The notes beneath the pieces are model-generated. The model ran no database searches, was not told where the DNA came from, and was given only the letters and a program-made list of their open reading frames with translations. The position numbers and the translations under genes were made by a program. From the NCBI GenBank assembly GCA_035380245.1, contig DAOSXA010000002.1, positions 992,001-1,056,000 of the forward strand: 64,000 nucleotides of DNA, in the 5' to 3' direction. This DNA is from Candidatus Zixiibacteriota bacterium (GTDB taxonomy: Bacteria; Zixibacteria; MSB-5A5; GN15; FEB-12). Positions 33,142 to 42,932 of this stretch are shown in pieces (positions within the stretch are counted from its first letter, which is position 1; the number at the start of each line of letters is the position of its first letter).

Positions 33142-36100
33142 ATGAAGCGCTCTATCTTTATTGACGCATCAATGCGTTTTGTGGGGGCTTTTCTGGGTGC
33201 GGTCGTGGTCCTGGCGGCGACAATCGTCCGGGCCGATCAGACCAGTCCCGTTCAAGGCATAAGAGACAACACCCCTGCGGCTCAGGCATTCATCAATGCG
33301 ACTATCGTACCGGAGCCGGGGAAACACCTCGATTCAGCCGTTTTGATAATCGATAAAGGCCGAATCGCAGCGGTTGGGACAAACATCAAAATACCTGAAT
33401 CAATTCCGACGACCGACCTGAACGGCGCCTGGATATTCCCCGGATTCATTGACCCCTATTGTGAATACGGTTTGGATATGCCGAACGAAGGGCCGGGACC
33501 ATTTTTCGGTCCGCCGCAGTATGAGACCGAACGTGTCGGCGCCAACTGCTGGAACGATGCCGTTCACTCCGACCGCCGTTGGTTCGAGCAGTTCAAGCCC
33601 GATGAACGGCAAAGCGAAGAAATGCTCAAGCTCGGATTTACCGTCGTGCAGTCGCTAGGCCAGGACGGCATTTTTCAGGGAGAGAGTTTTGTCACCCTTC
33701 TCGGAGAGGGTCTGCCGAACGATCTGATTCTTCACGAGCTCTGGCGTCAGGGGCTGTCGTTTGACAAGGGCAGATCACAACAGCAATACCCGACATCGCT
33801 GATGGGGACGATTGCCCTGATCCGGCAGATATTCTATGACGCTGAATGGTACGGCAAGGCCCGGGAAGCTTATCGGCAGAATCCAAACCAGGAGCACCTC
33901 GAATTCAACGCCGCCCTGAGCAACCTTACTCTTTACGGTATCACTCCTTTCGTATTCGACGGCGGCGATGATCTTTATTCTCTCAATCGTTTCGACCGCA
34001 TCGCACGGGAATTCGGACTGAATTATGTAGCTGTCGGCAGCGGTAAAGAGTATCAGCGTCTGGACGATATCGCCGCCCTTAAACGCAGCCTGATTATCCC
34101 TCTCGACTTCCCTGAGACACCGTCGGTCGAGACAATGGAAGATCGTCTGGACGTGACTCTCGCCCAACTTCGGCACTGGGAAATGGCGCCGACCAACCTG
34201 GCTCGACTGGATCAAGCGGGAGTCAGGTTGGCCGTCACCACCCACCGACTGCAGAATAAAGAGGATTTCTGGCATAATCTGAGACAAGCCATAAAATACG
34301 GCCTTGCCCCCGATCGCGCCCTGGCGGCTCTTACCGTCGTGCCGGCTGACATCTGCGGTATCACCGATCAGTGCGGGACAATCGAAAAAGGCAAACTGGC
34401 TAATTTTATCATCTGTAAGGGTGACATTTTCGAGGAAGAACAGAAGATTTATTCGGTGTGGACTGCCGGTAACGAGAACATTATTGAGATAATGCCGACA
34501 ACGGACTTCACCGGCGAATACAAACTGACGATCAATGATACCGAATACAGCCTGACTCTGTCAGGTGAACCACTTAAAGGGAATATCTCGCACGATGAGT
34601 GGCGAACGGACCTGGGAAAATTAGAAACCGATCGCAATAAGATCGAGTTTTCAGTTTCACTTGACAGCTCCGATGAGAACGGGCTGGCTCAGCTTTCCGG
34701 TCGTAAAAACAACAATACGATCCGCGGCAGATGCGTTCTTGCCGACGGCTCGACGACAGCTTTCGACGCTGTTCGCACCGGCCCGGCAAGGGAAGAAAAG
34801 GGCGGACCGCCTCGCCCGGACGGACCGGAAGACAAGGCGCCCGAACCGTTGGTCGCTCGGTTGACATATCCTAATAAGGCCTTCGGAGTTGAATCGCTCC
34901 CCCCGCAGAACGAAGTCCTGATTCGCCATGCTACCGTCTGGACTGCGGACAGCGCCGGAACGATCGAGAATTGTGATATCCTGATCAAGGACGGATTCAT
35001 TGCCGAGGTTGGTCCCGGCCTTGCGGCGGGCGACAACACTGAAGTGATCGACGCCGTCGGCAAACATGTTACTCCCGGAATCATTGACGCTCATTCTCAC
35101 ATAGCCGTCGCCGGGGATATCAACGAAGGCACCCACAGCCTCACCCCGGAAGTTCGTATCGGCGATGTGATCGATCCCGAACAGATCAGCATCTATCGCC
35201 AGTTGGCCGGTGGCGTCACCGCCTGTTTGACGTTGCATGGATCGGCCAATCCAGTCGGGGGTCAATGCCAGGTGCTCAAACTGCGTTGGGGCCGTAACGC
35301 GGAAGACATGAAATTCCGGGAAGCCGCCCCGACGATCAAATTCGCTATGGGTGAAAATGTCAAGCAGTCCAATTGGGGCATGATGATGCAATCGCGCTAC
35401 CCGCAATCCAGGATGGGCGTTACCAACATCATGGCCGATCTCTTTTCAGCCGCACGCGAATATGAGATATCGTGGGAGCAATACAACAAACTGAACAAGA
35501 AAGAACAGGCGCAAACCATCCCCCCGCGCCGGGATATCGGCCTGGATGCGGTTGTCGAATTGCTCCACAACCGGCGCTGGGTTCATTGCCACACCTATGT
35601 GCAGAGTGAGATTCTCGCCCTGATGAGACTCGCCGAGCAGTACGGATTCAAAATCGACGTACTGATTCATACTCTGGAAGGTTATAAGGTCGCCGATGAA
35701 ATCGCACATCACGGCGCCGCCGTAACAACCTTCTCCGACTGGTGGGCCTACAAATTCGAGGTGTACGATGCTATCCCATACAATGCCGCACTTCTCCGTG
35801 ATCGTGGCGTGCTGACCTCGTTCAAATCGGACGACGCCGACATGGCTCGTCGTCTCAATCAGGAAGCCGGGAAAGCGATCATGTACGGTAATGTCCCCGA
35901 AGAAGAAGCGATCAAAATGGTGACGATCAACTCGGCGAAACAACTCGGAGTGGACAATGTCACGGGCAGCATACGTAAAGGCAAGCAAGCCGACCTGGCG
36001 ATTTTCAACGGCCCTCCCCTGTCGGTCTACTCTGTCGTAGAACAAACCTATGTCGACGGCCGCAAGTATTTCGACCGGACAGAAGATATACAACAGCGTA

Positions 36101-36246
36101 AAGCGATTGCCGACGAGAAAAATCGTCTGATACAAAAAGCACTGGCCCAATCGAAAGACAAAGGCCCCAAACCGGGCGGACCCCCGGGGTCTATGCCGCC
36201 TTTTCCGGGTCCTCCGAATGAAACTATGAGTGAGGGGGGGAACTGA
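33142..36246 (+). CDS. Secreted double amidohydrolase (degenerate plus intact domain)
   Basis: 1034 aa with an N-terminal signal/hydrophobic segment (about 11-30). It contains two amidohydrolase-superfamily units. The first (about 45-440) keeps the fold strings (FINATIVPEPG, AWIFPGFIDPY, LAALTVVPADICGI) but lacks the HxH metal motif, which reads DPYCEYG. A beta-rich insert of about 130 residues with a Pro/Gly-rich link (near 545-570) follows. The second unit (about 585-985) has the metal motif HSH in GIIDAHSHI and later HCHTY, HTLEGYK and SDDAD, so it looks active. The C-terminus is Pro/Gly-rich. Substrate is unknown; imidazolonepropionase-like or isoaspartyl/N-acyl amino-acid activities are possible. 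It lies 2 bp before a second amidohydrolase gene. Confidence 0.85.
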   Translation: MKRSIFIDASMRFVGAFLGAVVVLAATIVRADQTSPVQGIRDNTPAAQAFINATIVPEPGKHLDSAVLIIDKGRIAAVGTNIKIPESIPTTDLNGAWIFPGFIDPYCEYGLDMPNEGPGPFFGPPQYETERVGANCWNDAVHSDRRWFEQFKPDERQSEEMLKLGFTVVQSLGQDGIFQGESFVTLLGEGLPNDLILHELWRQGLSFDKGRSQQQYPTSLMGTIALIRQIFYDAEWYGKAREAYRQNPNQEHLEFNAALSNLTLYGITPFVFDGGDDLYSLNRFDRIAREFGLNYVAVGSGKEYQRLDDIAALKRSLIIPLDFPETPSVETMEDRLDVTLAQLRHWEMAPTNLARLDQAGVRLAVTTHRLQNKEDFWHNLRQAIKYGLAPDRALAALTVVPADICGITDQCGTIEKGKLANFIICKGDIFEEEQKIYSVWTAGNENIIEIMPTTDFTGEYKLTINDTEYSLTLSGEPLKGNISHDEWRTDLGKLETDRNKIEFSVSLDSSDENGLAQLSGRKNNNTIRGRCVLADGSTTAFDAVRTGPAREEKGGPPRPDGPEDKAPEPLVARLTYPNKAFGVESLPPQNEVLIRHATVWTADSAGTIENCDILIKDGFIAEVGPGLAAGDNTEVIDAVGKHVTPGIIDAHSHIAVAGDINEGTHSLTPEVRIGDVIDPEQISIYRQLAGGVTACLTLHGSANPVGGQCQVLKLRWGRNAEDMKFREAAPTIKFAMGENVKQSNWGMMMQSRYPQSRMGVTNIMADLFSAAREYEISWEQYNKLNKKEQAQTIPPRRDIGLDAVVELLHNRRWVHCHTYVQSEILALMRLAEQYGFKIDVLIHTLEGYKVADEIAHHGAAVTTFSDWWAYKFEVYDAIPYNAALLRDRGVLTSFKSDDADMARRLNQEAGKAIMYGNVPEEEAIKMVTINSAKQLGVDNVTGSIRKGKQADLAIFNGPPLSVYSVVEQTYVDGRKYFDRTEDIQQRKAIADEKNRLIQKALAQSKDKGPKPGGPPGSMPPFPGPPNETMSEGGN

Positions 36247-36248
36247 TC

Positions 36249-37556
36249 ATGAGAGCTTTATTATCAATCCTGTTGTTGTCGCTTTTAACCGCGAGTTTTA
36301 CTACAGCCCATGATTACGTCCCGGGGTCGGCTCAAGCCACTCCGATTCTTCTCAAAGGCGGTGACCTTTATACCGTGAGCAATGGAATCAAACCGGCCAC
36401 GGACCTCTTGTTCGAGAACGGTCGGATTACAGCCATCGGGATCGACCTGACCCCGCCGGAAAAAGCGACGATTATTGACGTAACCGGCAAGAACGTTTAC
36501 CCCGGACTGATCGCACCGTATACGACTATCGGTTTGATCGAGATCGGTGAAGTCCGCGCCACCAACGATTTGCAGGAAGAAGGACAGATCAATCCCGACG
36601 TTCAGTCCCATGTAGCCTACAATCCGGACTCGGAGATTATTCCCTCCGTTCGCTCCAACGGGATTACTACGGCCCTGATCGTGCCGCGCGGATCATTGCT
36701 GTGTGGCCGGTCGTTCCTCGTCAACCTCGATGGCTGGACAGTTGAAGATGCCGGCGAGCGGTTCGATGTCGGCCTTCACCTCAACTGGCCGCAGGTTGCC
36801 GTATCAAAGGACTGGTGGGACCCACGCCCTCTGGAAGAACAGAAAAAGGCCATGACCGAACAACGACAATCGTTGTATGAATCATTCGATAACGCCCGTG
36901 CCTACTACCTGGCTAAGCACGCCGACTCGACCATTCCGCGCGATTCGCGCTGGGAAGCGATGATGCCGATCTTCGACCGCACCGTGCCGGTTTTCGTACA
37001 GGCCGGTGATTATCGTCAAATTGAGCAGGCGGTCGCTTTTGCTTCGGAATACGGTTTCAGGATGATCCTGGTCGGCGGCGCCGATGCCTGGATGCTCAGC
37101 GAGCTCCTGGTCGAACACGATATCCCGGTCATCGTGCAGCGGCCTCAGGCTCTCCCCATGCGAGAAGACGACAGCTATGACGCCATTTACGGTCTGGCGG
37201 GTCAACTTGCATCGGCGGGAGTGAAGATAGCTATCTCGACTGCCGGAAGCGATGGCGGAACAGCTACCGGCGTTCGCAATTTACCGCTTCAGGCCGGACA
37301 GGCCGTTGCGTTCGGGTTGAATAAGGAAACCGCCCTCAGGGCCATCACCCTGACTCCCGCTGAATTGTTTGGGGTCGATTCCGATCTCGGCTCGCTGGAG
37401 ATTAACAAGAAAGCTACGATAGTCGTCTCGGAAGGTGATATCATGGATGAACTCGGCAATCGGGTGGTGCTGGAGTTCATCGAGGGACGGCAGGTCGATC
37501 TCGATAATAAACACAAGGAGCTTTACCGCAAATACCGGCAGAAACACTTCGAATGA
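36249..37556 (+). CDS. Secreted amidohydrolase-like protein lacking metal ligands
   Basis: 435 aa with a signal peptide (residues 1-20). Fold strings are clear (ILLKGGDLYTVSNGI, VIDVTGKNVYPGLIAPYTTIG, ALRAITLTPAELFGVD, LGSLEINKKATIVVSEGDI). The HxH motif that normally follows PG(L/I)I(D) is replaced by APYTTIG, and no compensating histidine pair is seen. It therefore looks like a non-catalytic paralogue of the preceding protein's first half, perhaps a subunit. It begins 2 bp after the preceding stop, so the two should be co-translated. Confidence 0.85.
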   Translation: MRALLSILLLSLLTASFTTAHDYVPGSAQATPILLKGGDLYTVSNGIKPATDLLFENGRITAIGIDLTPPEKATIIDVTGKNVYPGLIAPYTTIGLIEIGEVRATNDLQEEGQINPDVQSHVAYNPDSEIIPSVRSNGITTALIVPRGSLLCGRSFLVNLDGWTVEDAGERFDVGLHLNWPQVAVSKDWWDPRPLEEQKKAMTEQRQSLYESFDNARAYYLAKHADSTIPRDSRWEAMMPIFDRTVPVFVQAGDYRQIEQAVAFASEYGFRMILVGGADAWMLSELLVEHDIPVIVQRPQALPMREDDSYDAIYGLAGQLASAGVKIAISTAGSDGGTATGVRNLPLQAGQAVAFGLNKETALRAITLTPAELFGVDSDLGSLEINKKATIVVSEGDIMDELGNRVVLEFIEGRQVDLDNKHKELYRKYRQKHFE

Positions 37557-37592
37557 GAATAACCGGCGCCGCTATAGTGAAGGGACATCCTT

Positions 37593-38930
37593 TTGGAATG
37601 GTTTAACAACCTGACGGTGACCGCGGTCGATCTCGCCTGGGGTCTCCCTATGGTGATTCTCCTGATTTCGGCCGGGCTTTATTTCACCGTGGCCGGAAGA
37701 TTCATGCCGTTTCGGGGTCTCAGGCATTCGATTGACATCCTGCAGGGGAAATTCGATGATCCCAACGATCCGGGCGAAATTACTCATTTTCAGGCGTTGT
37801 CGTCAGCGCTTTCGGCAACGATCGGCATGGGGAATATCAGCGGTGTGGCAATCGCCCTGGTTCTTGGCGGACCGGGAGCGATTTTCTGGATGTGGATCGC
37901 CGGCCTGGTCGGTATGTCGACCAAGTTCTTTACCTGCACCCTGGCCACAATGTACCGCAAACCGGACGAGCGCGGAATCGATCAGGGCGGACCGATGTAT
38001 TACATCGAGGTCGGCCTGGGACGATGGGCTAAACCGCTGGCAATAATGTTTGCCGTGTTCGGGATGATTGGTTGTCTTGGCATGTTCCAGGCCAACCAAC
38101 TGGCGGGACTGCTGCACCAGGACTGGGGTATCAGCCGCTGGTGGACCGGGCTCGTATGCGCCGGGATCGTGGCGATAGTGATTCTGGGCGGCATCGTACG
38201 GGTAGGCAAGGTAACGGCCAAAATCGTTCCGGCCATGTTTCTTATATATGTTGGCTCGGCACTTATCATTATCCTCGGCAACGCGGGAGATATCCCTGCT
38301 ATTATAGGCAACATTATCGGTTCGGCCTTCAGCGGTCAGGCGCTGATCGGCGGCGGTACGGCGGTAGCGTTCCGCGAGATCATTATCAACGGAGTCAAAC
38401 GCGCCGCGTTCTCAAACGAAGCCGGAATCGGCACCGCTCCCATGGCGCATGGAGCGGCCAAAACCGATGAACCTGTTCGCGAGGGGCTTATCGCCATGCT
38501 GGGACCGTTTATCGACACCAACCTCGTCTGCACCATGACCGCTCTGGTCATTCTCTCGATGGGTGTCCCGGCTGCCGAAGACGGTGTGGTGATGACCGTC
38601 AATGCCTTCGAGAAAGGTATGCCCGGATTTGGGCGGTATGTTCTCACTATGGTTATTGTCCTTTTCTCCATCTCGACAATGATCTCTTATTCATACTATA
38701 GCCTGAAATGCTCAAGGTATTTATTCGGTTTCAAGGTGGGAAGCTGGTACGTCTATGTGTACATCCTGAGTATGCTGGTGGCAGCGTTGTGGACTCAGGA
38801 CACGGTGATCAACATCCTCGATACCGCCTTTGCGGCCATGGCGTTTCCTACCTTGATAGGAACGTTGTTGTTGTCTCCCAGGGTCGTAAGCGCCACCCGC
38901 GACTATTTTCGACGAACCTTCGGCAAATAG
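37593..38930 (+). CDS. Sodium:alanine/glycine symporter (AGCS family)
   Basis: 445 aa inner-membrane transporter with about 10-11 helices. Family signatures are seen: FQALSSALSATIGMGNISGVAIAL (substrate/sodium site), GGPGAIFWMWIAGLVGMSTKF, GGPMYYIE, and FSNEAGIGTAPMAHGAAKTDEPVREGL. These are characteristic of AGCS proteins that import alanine or glycine with Na+. It starts with TTG at 37593 with AGGGA upstream, 36 bp after the amidohydrolase-like gene. The grouping suggests uptake of amino acids released by the secreted hydrolases. Confidence 0.93.
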   Translation: MEWFNNLTVTAVDLAWGLPMVILLISAGLYFTVAGRFMPFRGLRHSIDILQGKFDDPNDPGEITHFQALSSALSATIGMGNISGVAIALVLGGPGAIFWMWIAGLVGMSTKFFTCTLATMYRKPDERGIDQGGPMYYIEVGLGRWAKPLAIMFAVFGMIGCLGMFQANQLAGLLHQDWGISRWWTGLVCAGIVAIVILGGIVRVGKVTAKIVPAMFLIYVGSALIIILGNAGDIPAIIGNIIGSAFSGQALIGGGTAVAFREIIINGVKRAAFSNEAGIGTAPMAHGAAKTDEPVREGLIAMLGPFIDTNLVCTMTALVILSMGVPAAEDGVVMTVNAFEKGMPGFGRYVLTMVIVLFSISTMISYSYYSLKCSRYLFGFKVGSWYVYVYILSMLVAALWTQDTVINILDTAFAAMAFPTLIGTLLLSPRVVSATRDYFRRTFGK

Positions 38931-38957
38931 AAAAGCGGTGTATTCCGTTCAATTTCA

Positions 38958-38991
38958 GACAAATCGGCCGGCCCGAGTCGGTCGGTTTGTC
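38958..38991 (+). terminator. Hairpin after the symporter gene
   Basis: A 13-bp stem with two G-U pairs, from GACAAATCGGCCG (38958-38970) and CGGTCGGTTTGTC (38979-38991), lies 27 bp after the stop. There is no U-tract, so termination is plausible but not certain. Confidence 0.5.
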
Positions 38992-39082
38992 TTGACAATA
39001 CACCTTGTACATGCCTTTTTGGAGCAACTCCTGCTTATCATGGACAGTGCAGGCTGTCCGTTTCATCTCAACAGGGAAGGAC

Positions 39083-42000
39083 ATGATGCTCCGTAGTGTG
39101 CTCGGGATCATCGGACTTATTTTTCTATTTCAAGTATCTCTTACAGAAGCTGCCACCATCAACGTACCCGGTGAAGCTGCTTCCATTCAGACAGCCATCG
39201 ACCGCGCCGGACAATCCGATACCATTCTGGTTGCCCCCGGTATTTATCGGGAGACACTCGTATTCCGCGGTCAAGACATCACTTTGCGTTCCAGTGGAGG
39301 AGCGTTCGAGACGACATTGACAGGACCGGATAATGCCGTACTTATCACGCTCGACAAAGGGGAAACAAAAGCGACCGTGATCGATGGTTTCACCTTCCGG
39401 GGTGGCTGGATTGCGATCTACTGCGAAAACTCAGCCGCTACTATTCATCGCAACATCTTCCTCGACCAGAAAACAACCGATTGGGCTGCGATTTGCCTTG
39501 CCGGACCGGGCTACCCGCCCTCGGCAAGTTATGGTGCGGCGCCTGCAGTCATCGAACACAACACTATTTTACGCTCGGCCAACGGTGGAATTTCGTCATT
39601 CTCAACCGAACCACCGACGGTCAGAAACAACATCATAGCCTTCTGTGCCGGATACGGGGTTCATTTTCAGGGTGAGTTCGAAAACATTAAACTAGCCGAC
39701 AACGATGTCTTCGGCAACACTTCGAACTATATCAATGTTTTTTACGCCGGGGTCGGTTCTTTCAGTAAGGATCCATTGGTCGATCCGCGAGGAATACTTC
39801 AAGGTGGGTCCCCGTGCATAGATCGCTCCGATACCACCGATATCGACGGCCATATAGTTGGCCATGCCGGTGACATCGGCGCCGATGAGTTCGGGGGGAT
39901 TTCAGCACCTTACCCCGCGAGTCTTATTCTGGGACCTCGAGCATTGAACGATGTGATCCCCGGTCGAAACCTGACAATTACCTGGCCGCGACCTGAAACA
40001 AGCTACGCCGGATACCAGATACAGCTCTCCAACAGCCTGGACTGGCAAGGTGAATTACTTTGGGACAGCAATCCTCAATTAACACAAGATACTTCGGTTG
40101 TATACGGCGGCCCACCTCTGGCCGAGGGTGCCGGTTATTACGTTCGAGTACGACTGTACGACGGCCAATTCTGGGGTACCTGGCGTTGTATGCCGGTTAT
40201 TACGAGGTCATATTTACGTATTGGATGCTTGTCGGATATCCCACCGTTTCAGTTCGTGGATTCCAACGATGTTTCAGTCGGTTTTGATATGGAAATCGTT
40301 GAGAGTGTGGCGGCAATGTTACAACGCAGTGTTCGGATTACGACCACTGATCCGGACCGACTCCAGCGGTTGTTGGAAAATAATGAAATCGATGTCATCA
40401 CGGGCATGCCTTACAGCACTGAGAGAGATCGTTTTTTCGACTTCACACCACCGTATTCGTCCATCAGGTACACTGTTTACGGTCGCACCGGCACGACCCG
40501 AGTTAACACGATCGAAGACTTGCGCAATATGCCGATCGCCGTGCCGGCCGGCGGTTTCATGAGCGAGTTCGTGTACGAACACGGCCTTACCGACCGGCTT
40601 ATCCCGGTCACTGACGCGGAAGACGGCCTGCGCCGTCTATCCAAAGGTGAATTTCCGTACCTTCTTCTAGGACGCATATCGGGATCTTATTGGATTGACC
40701 GCCTCCATCTCAATGACGTGGGAATAATCGGGCCCGTGATCACCTCCGCCCAGGTATGCCTGGCCGTCAATCAGAATAACGCCGATCTCCAGGCGGAACT
40801 GACCGAGGGGCTCAACATGCTGCATCGAACCGGCCAATATCAGGAGATAGGCGAACGATGGCTGGGCTCCATCGAACCCGAGCGCTGGTCACGTTGGTCG
40901 ATTGTCAAAAATCTGCTTTATGTTCTCATACCTTTGATCCTGATAACCGGAGCCATAACATTATGGAACTGGTCCTTGCGGCGTACCGTGGTGAGACGAA
41001 CGGAAGACCTTAACAAAGAATTGGCTGAGAGGAAACGGACCCAGGCAGCCTTGGAAGAGAGCGAGTCTCTGGCTCGAGCCCTGCTTCGTGCACCAACGGA
41101 CTCAATCTGCCTGGTAGCTACCGATATGACGATGATCGACTGTAACGAAACGGTTGAAAAAAGGCTTGGGATAAAACGAGAAGAAATTATCGGCCGTGAA
41201 ATCTCGGACCTGGTTCCCCCGGACGTTGCCAAAGCAAGAATCTCTCACGTCAAACTGACAATGGAAACGGGAAAACCCTGCCGTTTCGAAGATATACATC
41301 AGGGCCGCTGTCTGGACAATGTATGTTATCCGGTCTTTGACAGTCGTGGTCGAGTCAGTAGTATCGCCACCATATCCCGGGATATTTCCGAACGTAAGCG
41401 CATGGAAGAGAAGGTTAAAGAAAGCGAAGCTCGTTTACGAGCATTGGTTGACTCCGCTCAGGATGTGATCTTCATGAAAGACTGCCATTCACGTTATGTG
41501 TTGGTCAATCGCACTATGCTGGAGTTATTCGGAAAAACTGCAGAGGAAATTCTTAACTCAACGTCCGAGCAGTTGGTGGGAGAGGAAGTCGCTGCAAGGA
41601 TGATCGAGACCGACAAACGTGTCCTGGCCGGTGAGACCTACAGTGAACAACATACCATCATGATACGTCAGACCAGGCGAATTTTCGATGTCGTTGCAGT
41701 GCCTATGCGCAAATCCGACGGTGAGATAATCGGTATCTGCGGAATCGCCCGCGACATAACCGAAACCGTGCGATTACAGCGATTCAGCGAAAGAGCCAAA
41801 CGACTCGAAGCGGCCGGGAGAATAGCCGGTCAGGTAGCACACGATTTCAACAACTTGCTCGGACCGCTACTGGCCTATCCCGACTTGATTCGGGAGCAGT
41901 TGCCCGAGAACAGTAATATGATCCCGCTGTTGGACGATATCGAACGATCCGCGGAACAGATGGCGGAGATAAATCAACAGCTCCTGACCTTAGGCCGACG

Positions 42001-42916
42001 AGGCCACTACAATCAGAATCCGGTCGATTTGAACACCGTGGTAAGACAAGTCCTTCAACGCTTCGAACTGGATTCTCCGTCAATTATGGCTCATTCCATT
42101 CTTGAATCCGGACTTCTGCCCATCGTGGGCGGGGCCTCTCAAATACAAAGAGCCGTGGCTAATCTGGTAACAAACGCATACGAGGCTGTCCATGGTGTCG
42201 GAGCGATCACCGTAGTAACCTCCAATCGCTATTTCGATCAGGACCACGACGGATTCGAGCGCATCCCGGCCGGTGAATACGTGCAGCTCACCGTCACCGA
42301 TACCGGTCCCGGGATTCCGCCCGATATTCTCGGCCGTATTTTCGATCCGTTCTTCTCCACTAAAAGAGCCGATCGTCGCCGTGGTTCCGGCCTCGGTTTA
42401 AGTGTGGTACACGCGGTCGTGAAAGACCATCAGGGTTATATCGACGTCGCCAGCAACCTTACCAAAGGCACCGAGTTCAGTTTATTTTTCCCGGCGGCAC
42501 GCGATGCCGTCGTCTTGAACGATACCCGTGAAATCAGTGGAGGCCAGGGGCATATTCTGGTCGTTGACGATGATCCGGGTCAACTGCGTGTTTCACGTAC
42601 GTTGTTGGAAAAACTGGGGTACTCAGTACATACAGTCGAATCTGGTGAAAAAGCTCTGGAGGTGATTGCCTCTCACCGGTTCGATCTGGTGCTCCTGGAC
42701 ATGATCATGCCAAACGGAATTGACGGCACCAGGACTCTCGAACGGATTCTCGAAATCCGCCCCGGACAAAAGGCCTTGATTATTTCGGGATACGCCGAGA
42801 CCGATCGTGTCAAGCAGGCTTTGGAACTGGGCGCGGTGGCTTTCGTGCGCAAACCGCTTACGCTGAAAACACTGGCCGCCGCCGTGAAAGCAGGTTTGAG
42901 TCACTCTCGCGAATAA
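39083..42916 (+). CDS. Hybrid histidine kinase with beta-helix and solute-binding sensor domains
   Basis: 1277 aa. Signal peptide (1-23). A right-handed parallel beta-helix (about 24-272; INVPGEAASIQTAIDRAG, ITLRSSGG, IEHNTILRSANGG, VRNNIIAFCAGYG) ends with the DIGADEFGG motif seen in NosD/pectate-lyase-like proteins. A fibronectin-like segment follows, then a family-3 periplasmic binding domain (about 376-600; LRIGCLSDIPPFQFVD, VGFDMEIVESVA, GMPYSTERDRFFDFTPPY). A TM helix (about 606-630) leads to two PAS domains (about 660-776 and 780-898), HisKA (phospho-His near 919, GQVAHDFNNLLGPL), HATPase, and a C-terminal receiver (about 1156-1273; phospho-Asp in LVLLDMIMPNG). The binding domain plus hybrid-kinase layout recalls BvgS/EvgS. 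The start at 39083 is next to GGGAAGGA. Target unknown. Confidence 0.92.
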   Translation: MMLRSVLGIIGLIFLFQVSLTEAATINVPGEAASIQTAIDRAGQSDTILVAPGIYRETLVFRGQDITLRSSGGAFETTLTGPDNAVLITLDKGETKATVIDGFTFRGGWIAIYCENSAATIHRNIFLDQKTTDWAAICLAGPGYPPSASYGAAPAVIEHNTILRSANGGISSFSTEPPTVRNNIIAFCAGYGVHFQGEFENIKLADNDVFGNTSNYINVFYAGVGSFSKDPLVDPRGILQGGSPCIDRSDTTDIDGHIVGHAGDIGADEFGGISAPYPASLILGPRALNDVIPGRNLTITWPRPETSYAGYQIQLSNSLDWQGELLWDSNPQLTQDTSVVYGGPPLAEGAGYYVRVRLYDGQFWGTWRCMPVITRSYLRIGCLSDIPPFQFVDSNDVSVGFDMEIVESVAAMLQRSVRITTTDPDRLQRLLENNEIDVITGMPYSTERDRFFDFTPPYSSIRYTVYGRTGTTRVNTIEDLRNMPIAVPAGGFMSEFVYEHGLTDRLIPVTDAEDGLRRLSKGEFPYLLLGRISGSYWIDRLHLNDVGIIGPVITSAQVCLAVNQNNADLQAELTEGLNMLHRTGQYQEIGERWLGSIEPERWSRWSIVKNLLYVLIPLILITGAITLWNWSLRRTVVRRTEDLNKELAERKRTQAALEESESLARALLRAPTDSICLVATDMTMIDCNETVEKRLGIKREEIIGREISDLVPPDVAKARISHVKLTMETGKPCRFEDIHQGRCLDNVCYPVFDSRGRVSSIATISRDISERKRMEEKVKESEARLRALVDSAQDVIFMKDCHSRYVLVNRTMLELFGKTAEEILNSTSEQLVGEEVAARMIETDKRVLAGETYSEQHTIMIRQTRRIFDVVAVPMRKSDGEIIGICGIARDITETVRLQRFSERAKRLEAAGRIAGQVAHDFNNLLGPLLAYPDLIREQLPENSNMIPLLDDIERSAEQMAEINQQLLTLGRRGHYNQNPVDLNTVVRQVLQRFELDSPSIMAHSILESGLLPIVGGASQIQRAVANLVTNAYEAVHGVGAITVVTSNRYFDQDHDGFERIPAGEYVQLTVTDTGPGIPPDILGRIFDPFFSTKRADRRRGSGLGLSVVHAVVKDHQGYIDVASNLTKGTEFSLFFPAARDAVVLNDTREISGGQGHILVVDDDPGQLRVSRTLLEKLGYSVHTVESGEKALEVIASHRFDLVLLDMIMPNGIDGTRTLERILEIRPGQKALIISGYAETDRVKQALELGAVAFVRKPLTLKTLAAAVKAGLSHSRE

Positions 42917-42932
42917 TTAAATCGTTCACGAA

